Assembly: GCA_032209605.1 (NCBI GenBank)
Contig: JASFXZ010000032.1
Location: 7,937,722 to 8,001,721 of the forward strand
Source: Mactromeris polynyma
Taxonomy: Eukaryota; Mollusca; Bivalvia; Venerida; Mactridae
Length of the DNA stretch: 64,000 bases
Reading direction: 5' to 3'
Made by a program: the position numbers and the translations under genes. Below, piece by piece: positions 21,001 to 32,319 of this stretch. Every line of letters starts with the position of its first letter. Positions within the stretch are counted from its first letter, which is position 1. The notes under the pieces were generated by a model. It was not told the origin of the DNA and ran no database searches. It saw only the letters and a list, made by a program, of their open reading frames with translations.

Positions 21001-24000
21001 AAAGCACAGTATCTTACAGTACTGGAATGGATCACATTTTCTTCTGGTGAATATTATAGAGTCGTATCTCTTAACGATCAGTTTGTTCAGCTATTGTTTA
21101 ACTTTGCACGAAAATGAGGTCGCTGTGGTGTAGTGGTTAGCATAACAGACCGGCAATCCGTAGACCCGTGTTCGAATCCCGGTGGCGTCATTGACCGATT
21201 TTTCGCGTTACTCAAAAACTTGACTTTATTTGAAGAGATTTAATCTACAGAAATTTTATACAAATATACATCATGCTTGCACTAAATCTGTGGTTCTTTC
21301 AAGGGTTCAATCCATGGCTGAAATATTGTAATTATAATACTGTGTCTTTGGTCCCATTTCCCTCTGTTCTGACTGCTAAATATTTTGTCTAGTTGGCTAT
21401 GTATTTTATCACATATTTTTACCACATTTTATACATAGCTATAGTTATGAACAATTGTTTTTGCTTGGCTAATATTGATATTTGTATGTCTCAAAGGTAG
21501 TTGGAGACTGATCAATTAGTGTGGCACCTGTGTGTCGGTATGGCTTAAAAATTTAAAATATAAAAAAACAAATGAAGGAATTTGGTATGACTTTTTGTAT
21601 TGTAGTTGATCATAAAATATGGACGTTAGACAGAACCAGACAATTACTGAGCAGAAAGCCATGTAGCTATGTCAGTCTAGGGAGAGATGGTCAGTCTATG
21701 ACAATAGCTGGGGAGGCAGAATTCAAATTTGTGAGAGACTCGGAAGTTCCTGTCGTGAGTGATGAAGAAAAAGAGGAGGAAAAAAAAGGTATGTATAAAA
21801 CACAGCAAGGTAGGGCTCTAGAAATGCACTAGCCCGACGTACCGGACTAGCCCGACGTACCGGACTAGCCCGACGTCCCGGACTAGCCTAGTTCTGAATC
21901 GGGCTACCAACAGTTGAGTTGATGTTAGTCCCAGACAAGTCTGTTTTTAAAGCTAATAAACAATTAGAATCCCACAAACACATACATGTGATTATTTATT
22001 TTAGATTGTGGAGCTATCATTGTGTGTTTTTATGTGTTACTAAATTGATGGATATTCTTGGACAAGTAGCTTCCTATGTCGGACAAGTCATTAGTCCGGG
22101 TGTTTGAATTTTTTTTCTAGAGCCCGGCAATTGCTTGACATCAAACTGTTGTAACAGCTTCTTACCCAAACATGTGTTACAATAGTTGGGTCAAATCCCT
22201 CCGTATATCAAATATACAATATTTGTATTGGATTAGGAGAACAACTATTGCTCATATGATCTCAAGAGATTGTCATGAGTTCTTTCCCTTTCTCCGTTCT
22301 AGAGTTCTTTCCATTTATCCCTTCTTTAGTATATGTTCATATTGTATTCATAATGTACATATATAATAATCTTTTCCATATATAATAATATACTATAGAA
22401 GGGATAAAGGGAGAGAACATCTAGAAGGAATAAAGTGAAAAAAACTCGCGATGATTCGCTGTGCAGATAATATGTAATAGCTTCTATGCTGGATTAATGT
22501 ATAATCCATTTAAAAAGAAAAATGTAAATTTTCTCAAATTTACTGAACCATATAGGGATGCAAGATATGATTTTACGCAAGAAAATAAAAATAAACTTTC
22601 CACTTAAAACTATTGTGAATTCTTACTGAACAGTTTATAACCCAAAACTTTTAAAGCATTGTTTTAACGCTGTATTTGTCATTCTGATAAAGCAAATGTT
22701 CGACAGCCAGATTACACGTGGCATCAGACAGATGAAGACCTATCTATACAGTTTACAGTTCCTGATGGTGTCACTAAGGGAGATATCTACCTAACGACCA
22801 AGTTCAATTATGTGGACTTTGGTTTGAAGAACAAGTCGGTGTTGATAAAAGGAACTTTGTGTGGAGAAGTGGACGTAGATGCCTGTACATGGACCATAGA
22901 GGGTAGAAGGTACGTACCAACAATGAGTATGGTGTTACAGTCAGACCTCGTTCATTCGAATTCATCTACGTGCATAAAAAGATACATTGGGTCCCGATAT
23001 TTATTTCAGATGATGCCGAGTATTCGGATAAAGGTCCGACTGTATTGTTCATTATTTATACTGTTAGCTGCTATTTTCATGGTACAGCCTGTTTCACCTC
23101 ATTTTGGTATTTTGACAACACCTTCATTGAAACAATATGGCATAAATAGGAAAATTACAGAAAATAAATGATATCGTCAGCATTAATGAACTGTAAAATA
23201 TTTGAAATAAGAGATTGAACACAAAAGGAAATCGAAGTCAGTTTTCCTTCTGTTACGTTATTTCGTTAGTAACGCGAATATAAAGCAAACAGTATAGATA
23301 AAATGTACCCTCATTACTTAATATGCATACCAGTAGGTATAGGTCAAGATTTCCACATTGCTTCAACTTGGTACGCTGATCCAGTCTCTTGTTGTGCTCG
23401 CCGATATGTTCGAGTCTCTTGAATTTGCAAAATTCAAAAAACATATCTGTGTCATCAACTTTATCCTTTATACAAGATTTGTTCTCTAGGCTTCTAGCAT
23501 ATTGATTTAGAAAATGAGCCTATCTGTGCCATGTACATTTTGTTTGACACGATTTTTATGTTAAAGTTTTTGATGGTCTACTCGATTTGTGGTCTAATAT
23601 AAAAAAGTACACTGAAGTTCTGATATTGAGATCACCTAATGATCTGACTGAAAGTGGTCTTTGTAAAGATGTGGTCTTCAAGGCAAGGTCAATTAAATAT
23701 TGCATCAATTTATATACAGATGTAGTCAATCAGATGGTGCATTATAGTGCCAGTGGTAACAATGTTAAAAACAACTTGTATTATTGTAGAGTTGATCTGT
23801 TCTTGACCAAGAAGTCTGAAGGTCGTTGGCCCCTAGTTGTAGATGGTGATACAAGGGGTGAATTGTTGACTGACCCCTCAGAAGTAGCTGTCATACATGA
23901 ACGTTTAGCCTTCCTCACTTCTGATGAACTGGTAAGTATCACTGTATGTCCTTTAATGCTTGTTTGGTTCTCATGCAGCTTATATAGGCAGAAAACAAAC

Positions 24001-25794
24001 ACTCTTATTCAGTTAATTGATTCAAGATTTGCTAAGAGTAACCTCCCTTACTGTATGCTACGTCATACAAGTACACTGCGCAAACCAACACAAACATGTA
24101 TGCAGATGTATACAATTTTTTCCGCCGTCAGTATTAAGTCGTCAATGTAATGCAGACTTTAAATTGGGTAAGCTTGTTTTATTGTTGTAAATATTATAAA
24201 TTTAAAAGAAGGAAAAAAATTGTGAATATGACAGGACTGGACATCTCAAGAGTTGTTTGTCATTATAGCCACAAGATTAATGTTTAAACAGTTGATCTTT
24301 CACCAACACACTATTCTTATGATATAAATGATAGTAATTGACATAATTGAATACACACAGAGCTACTGAATCTGTATGGAGCTGGTTCCAGTCTAGTTTG
24401 CCACATAGAGCCAGCCTTCAGCAGAATGAGAGAAATTTTGTTTATTGTTAACTATCGGTTTCTTTTACTGGACTGAATGTACAATGTAGTATAAATGGAC
24501 ATGTCAGACGTTCATACACATCTAGCCGACTCTGTAGGCATAATGAAACAAACTAAATGTAAATACAGTCGTTCATTCGAATTCATCTAGTCCAAAATTT
24601 TATATCGGACAATACATGGTTTCGAATAGCCCATTTCAATTGACATGCCTCAAGAGACCTTATATTTATTTCTGATTAAACCAAGTATTTGGATAAAAGG
24701 TTGTCGCATAAAAAATCTGTATTTTTCCTCAGAATTCCGATCCGGAGAAACAAGACAAACCGTACAATACACAACAGTTAGAAGAATGTGACATGTATCC
24801 GGATGATGACTCCGCCCTTGTTAGAATTGATGGAAATTCTCATAAAGTTTCTCACAGGGTATGTAAATATACAGTAAAACTTCAATAATACGACCACCCT
24901 CGGGACCCTTGAAAACTGTCGAATAGGTTGGTCTGATTTGTGGGTGTTTGAATCCATATTTAAATTTTGTGGGTGTTTGAATCCATATTTAAATTTTAAT
25001 CACCCTTGATAATGCATTTATTACTATCTCCAGAGCAATGCCCTTCAGGGACTGCTTATTTGTGCTGGTGGTTTAGAGGTCGTTTCTCTAGAGAGGTTGA
25101 TTGATAGTTACTGTTACTATGGGAACATGGATAATGTTGTTGTAGAGGGTTTTGCACAGGAGAGGTTACATTGATTGGGAGTTTTAACTATGGGAACGTA
25201 GACAATGATGTTGATAGGAGGTTGTTGTTCTAGAGAGGTTAAATTGATAGGACATTTTTACAACAAAAAATTGATGATACTGTTGAAGAGAGGTTGTTAC
25301 TCAGAGGAGCTGTGGAGATTCTGTATTATTGTACTTTCTTCGTATTTTATTTGCAGATTGGATTAGGAAGTCATCAGTGGTTATATAGTGTGAATATGGA
25401 ACAGAATGCTACACCAGGTATCTGTCTCAGACACGATGTTGACGGGTTGCTATGGAAACTAGAACCAGAGTATAACTGGTCACATGTGGCTACATTTAAT
25501 GCTTTTGGATACGTGCAAGCATCCAAGGAACAAAGGAAGTTCTCCACTTCCCCGCCTGATAACTCTTACGTTGTCATATGTGAAGCTTCCAATCGTATTT
25601 ATGTTTATAGACAATCTATTCCCGTCAGCACACCGCTACGTAACAGGAAGACAGGACAACAGGTGAAGGCTGTCTCTAAGCAACAAGTCATTTCATTGGA
25701 CAGTACGGACAGTATTGTGGGTGTGCAGGCCACTAATCATAAATTGTTTATTTCGACACAGGATAATTTGTATATGATGAAAATTTCAGGATAA
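18056..25794 (+). CDS. NUDCD1: NudC domain-containing protein 1
   Basis: Exons: 18056-18170, 19282-19433, 19907-20098, 20857-21046, 21606-21788, 22711-22909, 23790-23931, 24733-24858, 25357-25794. Phases agree and give 578 codons against about 583 in human. The N-terminus (NPDFDGYKLSLDKLP) matches NUDCD1. A beta-propeller-like N-terminal half is followed by a CS/p23 (NudC) domain at residues ~278-365, starting DYTWHQTDEDLSI, with CTWTIEGRR and RWPLVV. The C-terminal half carries RHDVDGLLW, ATFNAFGYVQASK and YRQ, as in vertebrate NUDCD1. The family acts as an HSP90-linked co-chaperone; vertebrate NUDCD1 binds the RNA helicase DHX15. The start ATG lies in an AAGATGGC context. Introns carry MITEs, a tRNA-like SINE and a hAT MITE. 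The last codons are partly duplicated just after the stop. Head-to-head with the RIPK1-like gene. Confidence 0.93.
18481..19100 (+). mobile_element. tRNA-derived SINE split by a hAT MITE
   Basis: The left part (18481-18617) has a tRNA-like head with A box TTAGCTCAGTTGGAAGAGC and B box GGTTCGAGCCC. The right part (18985 to about 19100) carries a second, degenerate tRNA-like unit. The copy at 51195-51445 shows the same order without the insert. The element between the parts is annotated separately. NUDCD1 intron 1. Confidence 0.75.
18618..18984. mobile_element. hAT-type MITE with perfect target-site duplication
   Basis: 367 bp bounded by CAGGGTTGGCA and its exact inverse TGCCAACCCTG. The 8 bp on both sides are identical (GTCTCAAA at 18610-18617 and 18985-18992), the hallmark of hAT transposition. 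Inner parts are also inversely related (GGGAAATACT and AGTACTTGGAAATACCGGG). No coding capacity. Confidence 0.93.
20642..20792. mobile_element. MITE family 2
   Basis: Starts CAGTTGGACTTTGTTCATTC, ends AAACGAGGTCCGACTG, and is flanked by TA on the right. Intron 3 of NUDCD1. Confidence 0.7.
21119..21192 (+). mobile_element. tRNA-like SINE head
   Basis: A box TGGTGTAGTGGTTAGCA and B box GTGTTCGAATCCC are spaced as in a tRNA, and most of the acceptor stem pairs (GTCGCTG with TGGCGTC). There are mismatches in the acceptor, anticodon and T stems, and position 33 is C rather than U, so a working tRNA is unlikely. It lies in NUDCD1 intron 4, about 70 bp after exon 4. Confidence 0.6.
21813..22125. 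mobile_element. hAT-like MITE, GGGCTCTAGAAA family
   Basis: Ends GGGCTCTAGAAA and TTTCTAGAGCCC are exact 12-bp inverse copies. Inside the left end, the 18-bp unit CTAGCCCGACGTACCGGA is repeated about three times. No clean target duplication found. A truncated relative starts at 3918. NUDCD1 intron 5. Confidence 0.75.
22258..22455. mobile_element. Foldback repeat of the AGGGATAAAGGGAGAGAAC family
   Basis: The left arm carries AGAGATTGTCATGAGTTCTT and CATTTATCCCTTCT. The right arm carries the inverse, AGAAGGGATAAAGGGAGAGA, then CGATGATTCGCTGTGCAG. The AT-rich centre can form a loop. NUDCD1 intron 5. Confidence 0.6.
22938..23042. mobile_element. MITE family 2, short copy
   Basis: 105 bp from CAGTCAGACCTCGTTCATTC to GGATAAAGGTCCGACTG with TA on both sides. 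It begins only 28 bp after the donor of NUDCD1 exon 6, so it sits close to the splice site. Confidence 0.8.
24566..24719. mobile_element. MITE family 2, diverged copy
   Basis: Starts CAGTCGTTCATTCGAATTC and carries AGCCCATTTCAATTGACATG and GTATTTGGATAAAAGG. The right end is degraded but still finishes AATCTG followed by TA. It lies a few bases upstream of NUDCD1 exon 8. Confidence 0.6.
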
Positions 25795-26635
25795 TAAATG
25801 TGAAGTGTTGTTATTCAATTGGACAGGAAAGTGTTTATTTGAACACTGGATAATTTGAACATGGTGAAAATATCAGGATAATAAAACTTAAGTGTTACTA
25901 CTAAATGCCACGGGACCAGAAAAACTGCTTATTTCAAGGCGGGATTATTTGGTCATAGTGAATATTCACTTCATATTCTTATATTTTGCTGCGTAAAGGA
26001 TATTATTCATCAAAATGGTGTCTTTATTAAAAAATAAACACACCATAGCTGAAATCCGGAATTCACCAGGGATATACGCAAAACTTGAGATCCATTAAAG
26101 TTCAGTCAGACTTTAAATCCTGTCTTTGCTTTCATTGCAATTCAAGCATGATGTTAACAGTATATTGTTTTTTGTACCACAACATTTATACCATACAGAG
26201 TATATCTATTACATAACAACAAGAATATTGAATGTTTCATGCAGTTTTATTACCGATACAATAAATTATATGTGATACAAAATATGTGTAATTTAGGCCA
26301 AAATTAAAAGTACTTGTTTGCCATCTCACAAACTGCCAAAAATGCTGCACTCAGAAAAAAAGTCTTGGCCTATGACTATTTTTTTTAGATCAAGAGAAGT
26401 ATGATTGAACAATTACTCACAGAAGGTGTTGCTTCTTTTCATAAAATAGTCAACCTACCTTCCAAGCTAATTATTGTCCGGAGACAGCAAATGATGTCTT
26501 CTAAAATTGGCCTTAAGTCTAACAAAATAATGATGTTACGCATACATTTTGAGTTATTAACTGGTGCTACAATTTTACAAGGGCCTCGGAAATGATTTAT
26601 AAACAAAATTGTGATAGAGAAGGAACTCTCTTATG

Positions 26636-26715
26636 TGGAGGTACTCTCTAACTTGGAGGTACTCTCTAGCATTGAGGTACTCTCTAACGTGGAGGTAATC
26701 TCTAATGAGGAGGTA
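26636..26715. repeat. 18-bp tandem repeat (about 4-5 copies)
   Basis: Units of GGAGGTACTCTCTAACGT with substitutions; no stop-containing frame, hence the shadow ORF. Confidence 0.8.
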
Positions 26716-27016
26716 CTCTCTAATGAGATAATATAATGAACTACAGATCACAGAAAAATATAAACAATTCGGAACATGACATATGTATAAACCTCGTACA
26801 TGAATATCATAAAAGTTTAGTTTCAAGTGGCAATCAAATATCTACTTTGTACTTATTTCACAGAAAACTAACTCCACTGCCCGCATTACATGTACACATA
26901 CCAAGACTTTCTAATCATTTGACAATTTTACTCTCAATATGAAACTCGTAGCAACAATTTTCAAGTTCATTTCCATTCAATGACAATAAAGAAGGTGAAA
27001 GAAATCCAGGAGTGGG

Positions 27017-27340
27017 AACACAATAAGGCAAGCTTCAAGAAAAGTAGGGGACACGATAAGGCAAGCTTCAAGAAAAGTAGGGGACACGATAAGGCAAGCT
27101 TCAAGAAAAGTAGGGGACACGATAAGGCAAGCTTCAAGAAAAGAAGGGGACACGATAAGGCAAGCTTCAAGAAAAGTAGGGGACACGATAAGGCAAGCTT
27201 CAAGAAAAGTAGGGGACACGATAAGGCAAGCTTCAAGAAAAGTAGGGAACACAATAAGGCAAGCTTCAAGAAAAGTAGGGGACACAATAAGGCAAGCTTC
27301 AAGAAAAGTAGGGAACACAAGGCAAGCTTCAAGAAAAGTA
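27017..27340. repeat. 33-bp minisatellite (about 10 copies)
   Basis: Unit CACGATAAGGCAAGCTTCAA followed by GAAAAGTAGGGGA, each with one HindIII site (AAGCTT). Open frames on both strands are a by-product of the 33-bp period. Confidence 0.95.
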
Positions 27341-28059
27341 TACCATAAATATTTTGCAAGACATTGAATAAAGGCAGACAGAAATTTCCATAATGTAAGA
27401 AATAACCAGCTTTACAATTCAGATACCAGGGATGAAGGAAGTGATGAAGATGTCGAAACAAAGTGAGGAAAACCCCTACAGTTGTGTGCCCTTGACCTTG
27501 CGAATACGGCCCTGTCAAATCCTAGGATAGTCGTGGAAATCCACGGAAAATTCTCAGGCCATACATACCTACCTAACTGCACAATGTCAAGTAGATGGCT
27601 AACAAAGACTAATGTGACCTTATGTCAAATTTATAAAACTAAATCTTGGTTTTAAGATTTTTTAGGCGACTTGGACAAAACGGCAAGAAAGCGATCCATG
27701 TCGGGCTATGGATAACAAGCATATATTGAAATAAAAATATACAACAAATAAAATACCAAACTTAGGTAAAAATAGAATATATATTTGCCATGGACCAGCC
27801 AGTGAGAATATCTATAAATGTACGCACCAATTTAATCTCCCAACAAATGTAAGATAACAAGTCGTGAAACGAAGGATTACAGACATTAACAAGATCTAAT
27901 ACTGATTGGTTTTTACGAAAACAAACAAAAACCCTCTTCCAGAAAAAAGACCTGACTCACTCAAAGCTATACTAAACCAAACTTACAATGCAACAATTTG
28001 TAAAATTCAACAGATTTCCTATATTGGACAAAGAAGTGAATTAAAAGTTGTCAAATTGG

Positions 28060-28270
28060 GTTAGATAAAAGTAAAAATGATAATTGGGTCAGATGCGGCT
28101 AAAAATTATTATTGGGTCAGATACTGGTAAAAATGATAATTGGGTCAGATACAGGTAAAAATGATAATTGGGTCAGATACCAGTAAAAATGATAATTGGG
28201 TCAGATACCGGTTAATAGATAATTGGGTCAGATACCAGTAAAATTGATAATTGGGTCAGATATCAGTAAA
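28060..28270. repeat. 28-bp minisatellite (about 7-8 copies)
   Basis: Unit AAAATGATAATTGGGTCAGA followed by TACCGGTA or variants, with small length differences between copies. Confidence 0.9.
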
Positions 28271-28727
28271 CATGGGTGTTATGCTTCGTTTTTTTACGTT
28301 TTCCACTTTTGCCAATAAGCATTTTCGCTCGAGATAGTGATCATAAGAGAACAGAAAGTCTTACAACAGTTCAATTCACAATGTTTGTACTAACAAATAA
28401 TTGGAATGTTATCTTTGATAGTACACTGTTGAATAAACATAAGAATAAATGAATCCTGTTGTAAGTTTAGTTTAGCATAAGTCACCACACCATCAGTCTT
28501 ACAGAACATCTGAAAATTATTCCCAACCAATCAAAGAGATCACTTGTCAAACAAATTCAAATCTTTATACATGTGTCCTGTTTGAAAATGTAATATACAG
28601 TAAATATAAATGCAATACAATATAAATGCAAAGTAGAGATAAATTAGACAGGCAAATGTAAATACAGTTTGGAAATACAATAACAAGGAATATAATAACA
28701 GAGCAGAGTGTTTGACATTAAGAAATA

Positions 28728-28894
28728 CAGTAAAATCTCACTTTAAGACCACCTCAATAATAGGACCCACCTCAAAATTAAGACCACAATTTTCAAGTCT
28801 ATTTTCACTATGTTGCTCTTATTAAGACCATCTTAACAAGAAGACCAGTTTTCAAGGGTCCCAATGATGGACTTATTATATTGAGGTTTTACTG
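28728..28894. mobile_element. Tc1/mariner-like MITE, family 1
   Basis: Bounded by CAGTAAAATCTCACTTTAAG and TTGAGGTTTTACTG with TA on each side; internal TTTTCAAGGGTCCCAA as in the other copies. Confidence 0.8.
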
Positions 28895-31383
28895 TACGTT
28901 CCACATGGTAACAGGAAGGACTTTACCCCTAGAGCTTGAAGAGACAAAAACAAAGATATCAAAAACTCCAAATTGAACAAACATTGAACATAGGTGGTGT
29001 TGAAATCAGGTGGCTATGAGTAAATAATGGCATACAGAAAAAACAAACGAGAGAAAGATGAAATAAGCAGCCCTCAGTGAAAAATAGCACACGATTAGCC
29101 CTTGAATATCACATATTATAATAGAGGTACTGATTCGTCGTTCCACAAAGCCGACTTCGAAGCTTTCAAGCTGATCAGATGATTCAGCAGCAAAATAATC
29201 GGAGGAAATTATAAAATGTTGGCACTTGATGCAAGTACCTGAGGCGCATTTATTAAAGGTAGGAAACATGGAATACTACCTAGTGCTACATAGGGAAAGT
29301 AGCGGAGATGGAAACGTAGAAGTGGTCCCTATCTTCAGATATGTAGTGTGATCTGACAGTACTAGCTTTGTTAACGAAAATGGCGTCCATGCGGCACAAT
29401 GTTGTCTGGTCTGATGGATGCCATTTCCATGCTAGCAAAGCATTCGAGCATTTCATAGACACCTATATTTTCTACATTATTTAACTTTCCTCGCTTACTT
29501 CCCCTACCTCTTAGCAATGCTCCTCAGTTCTACACTGTAAGCTACTCAGATTTTAAGGCACTGTATGAGATTTGAAAGTGTAAATATTAATCAGAATAAT
29601 TTTCCAAAATTTTCATTTTGGCATAAAAAATGGCACCATATAATCAGACAATTAAAACATTCTCTAATTTTTCTACAGGTTAACATATCAGGAATGTAGA
29701 ATACATTAGAATGTGAAAGGAGAAACCATTTTCAAAGTAACAAATTACTAACTGGTCCGTCTCCTCAGAAGCCTGGAATACATTGTGGGAATTGAACCCT
29801 GAAAGTTAATAAGCAATTGTATACAAAACAATTACCTAACACATTTATTTAAACACTCATATACATACATCTACAGAAGACATTCACAAATCAACATTCA
29901 TATATTTTTGCAGCAACCATATAGCCAAACATGTAAACATAAACATAAACAGTCATTCATACATCAATATCGTTAAATGTCTATGGTCACTCATTTTCCT
30001 ATCACCCTATTATAAAATGGGATCACTTCATTAGCAATATTGTTTATTCAAGAATCATTGTCAAAACATTTCATTGGATCCAAAGAGAAGACCACGAAAG
30101 TCTGACCAATGTTATAACACATCGCATTGTTCAAGTATACATGTATTTCTAACTTCAACTGAAGAGTAACAAATTGTTACATGCAATTTCATTGGTCAGT
30201 ATGTAGCTGACATGTTAATAAGCATGAAAACTTAACTTATACAGTGAATTCCCCACAGTACAGTGTGATGATATGAGAATGAGTACCACTGGTTCCCACA
30301 ATGATACATTTGTACAACAATTGTTAGAAAATCCAAAAAACTGTATAACGCAATGCTGCAGCGTGGTGGAGTCAATGTCACGCAAGGGTATGATATAAAT
30401 ACAACTGGATAAAATACAAACTTAATTCATAACTGACAAACTTGATCTGAGTCTTGTAATAGCAGTTACATGACAAAATCTGAAATTGCCGTAATGCAGA
30501 CATATATATCCAAAATTATTTTTACAACTCGTGCATTAAGCAGGTATGAGCCTTCATAAACTTTGAGCATTTAACAATACACAACACTAACACAATCTAT
30601 ACTGAGCATGTATCCTTTGTACAGTCAACACCCGTTACAACATTCCTTACAAAATACCATTTCAGGCTTTCCGATGGATCACTGCGAAATAACGGTGAAT
30701 TGTTATCTGATAATTCACAATGAAATTATCAAAGCAATGAAAACGTATTAATGTATTAAATGGGGATAGTTGATGTAATTAACGAGCAAGAACTAAAAAC
30801 TTATTTTACCTTGTGAGCATCTGACTTAAATTTTCACTTGTGGCTACACCCCACGTCTTTTATTAGTGCACCAACAAACTGTATGTATTGTCCTGTATAG
30901 TTGTTATAATGGTGCCATGTTATCTTAACATTTATGAGAATTTTGAATTTGCATTGAAGTGATTTCTTGAAATTCAGCAAAATTTAGATGTTCCTAAACG
31001 AATAGTGATCTACAATAAATAGACATATCCTGTATGAACTAACATCTCATTGATACATGTAGTGTTAGGATTAAACCATAATTCTTCACGGGACACAAGT
31101 TACTGTTAAGTATGTGACAGCCTCACGACCCGAGTACTATAAACAGCTATAGCAAAAGCTTATACAATTTGACGAAATTTAGTTCCAACAATTTACAGAA
31201 AATCACCTTTAAAGCAAATTTTAAGCAGGTATAAACAGTGCTGAATATATATTACGTATGTCTCAACTATTGCAAGTCATTACACGATGTTTTACTTCGT
31301 GTTTTGAACAATAAAGTTAATTCAAATACATTTTGGTAAAAATTCATGCAAATATGAAAATAGCAGCAGAATGTATCAAGGTG

Positions 31384-31445
31384 TGGAAGCGAAACTAGTT
31401 CATACAGAACGGAATCAGATTCAGTCCTGTTTCGCTTTCACCTCT
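31384..31445. repeat. Short foldback hairpin
   Basis: Arms GTGGAAGCGAAAC and GTTTCGCTTTCAC pair with one mismatch around a loop of about 35 nt. A related hairpin is at 59912-59997 and a half-related one near 32180-32250 (ends in CGCTTTCACC). Confidence 0.6.
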
Positions 31446-32319
31446 AGATATGAACACGCCCAGTGTACAAATTGATGGTCTTACTTATATCTAGGGGTTA
31501 GAGCAAGAACCTACCATCTCCTTAATACATTTATATGGAGATAGCTGGTTATGGCTCCAACAACTGGATATATTGTTGAACATACTGCTCACAGATATAA
31601 CTCAGGTAATAAATAACTTAAGCTATTAAATAATATCAGAATATTAGGGACTTTTCTAAAGAAAGATTTACGTAGAAGACTTAACTGAATATAAACACTA
31701 ATCGAGGACTCTGTGCAAAACTATAGCAACTTAGTTTCGGTAAAGAAGCTTTTACAACAGTTTTACAGTTTTGCCCCGAGCTTTCTGAATTATAACATAT
31801 AATATAAGTAAGAATTGTAGTTAGTATTCTACCCCCATCCAAAAACAACAGCATATTTTCAAGGCAAAGCTATAATAGGAAAATTAGCTTTAATTAAGAC
31901 AACAAATTTGTAACAATAAATTGGCATTTATTCCATGAACCTATTTTTCCTACAAACCCCCCATTTTTTGTACGAACAATTTAATAACATGTTTGTAATA
32001 AGGGGTCAAAAATCACTTCCATACATTTTTCATCTAATCCATAGATTATGATCAACATACAAAGTGTATAGTAAAATAGGTTAAAAATCTATATCCTCTT
32101 AACTACTATATTCTATTTAACAAGCTACAGAATACCATATCTAAATGCATCGGAGACTTCAAGAAAATCAAAAGCTGAGAACAAAAACAAGTCTATCTGC
32201 TTCCTTATTCATATTCAGATAGACTAGTTACGCTTTCACCTTAGAAATACAATAAAGATATCAGTATAAAATGTCCCTGGTAAAAGTGTAGTCTTTTTTC
32301 AGCACGTCTACTCCGACTT

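Larger units (their letters stand above)
25795..32319. other. Convergent intergenic region, NUDCD1 / LPCAT 3' ends
   Basis: 6.5 kb without a supportable exon. The left part is NUDCD1 3' UTR and the right part is probably 3' UTR of the minus-strand LPCAT gene; poly(A) sites cannot be fixed. It holds three minisatellites (26636, 27017, 28060), a family 1 MITE (28728-28894) and several short hairpins between 31380 and 32250. Short open frames (e.g. 26401-26595 plus, 29006-29269 minus) show no recognisable protein features. Confidence 0.6.

Noticed and set aside
21119..21192. A functional tRNA gene in NUDCD1 intron 4
   Set aside because: Mismatches in the acceptor, anticodon and T stems and a C at position 33 speak for a tRNA-derived SINE head or pseudogene.
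23587..24150. 187-codon plus-strand frame as a separate gene
   Set aside because: Only 23790-23931 is a real exon of NUDCD1; the rest is flanking intron that happens to be open.
26967..27518. Long open frames on both strands over the 33-bp repeat (up to 183 codons)
   Set aside because: They arise because the repeat period is a multiple of three without stops. There is no splice or promoter context.
29006..29269. 87-codon minus-strand Cys-containing frame
   Set aside because: Lies in the expected LPCAT 3' UTR, with no family resemblance and no supporting signals.
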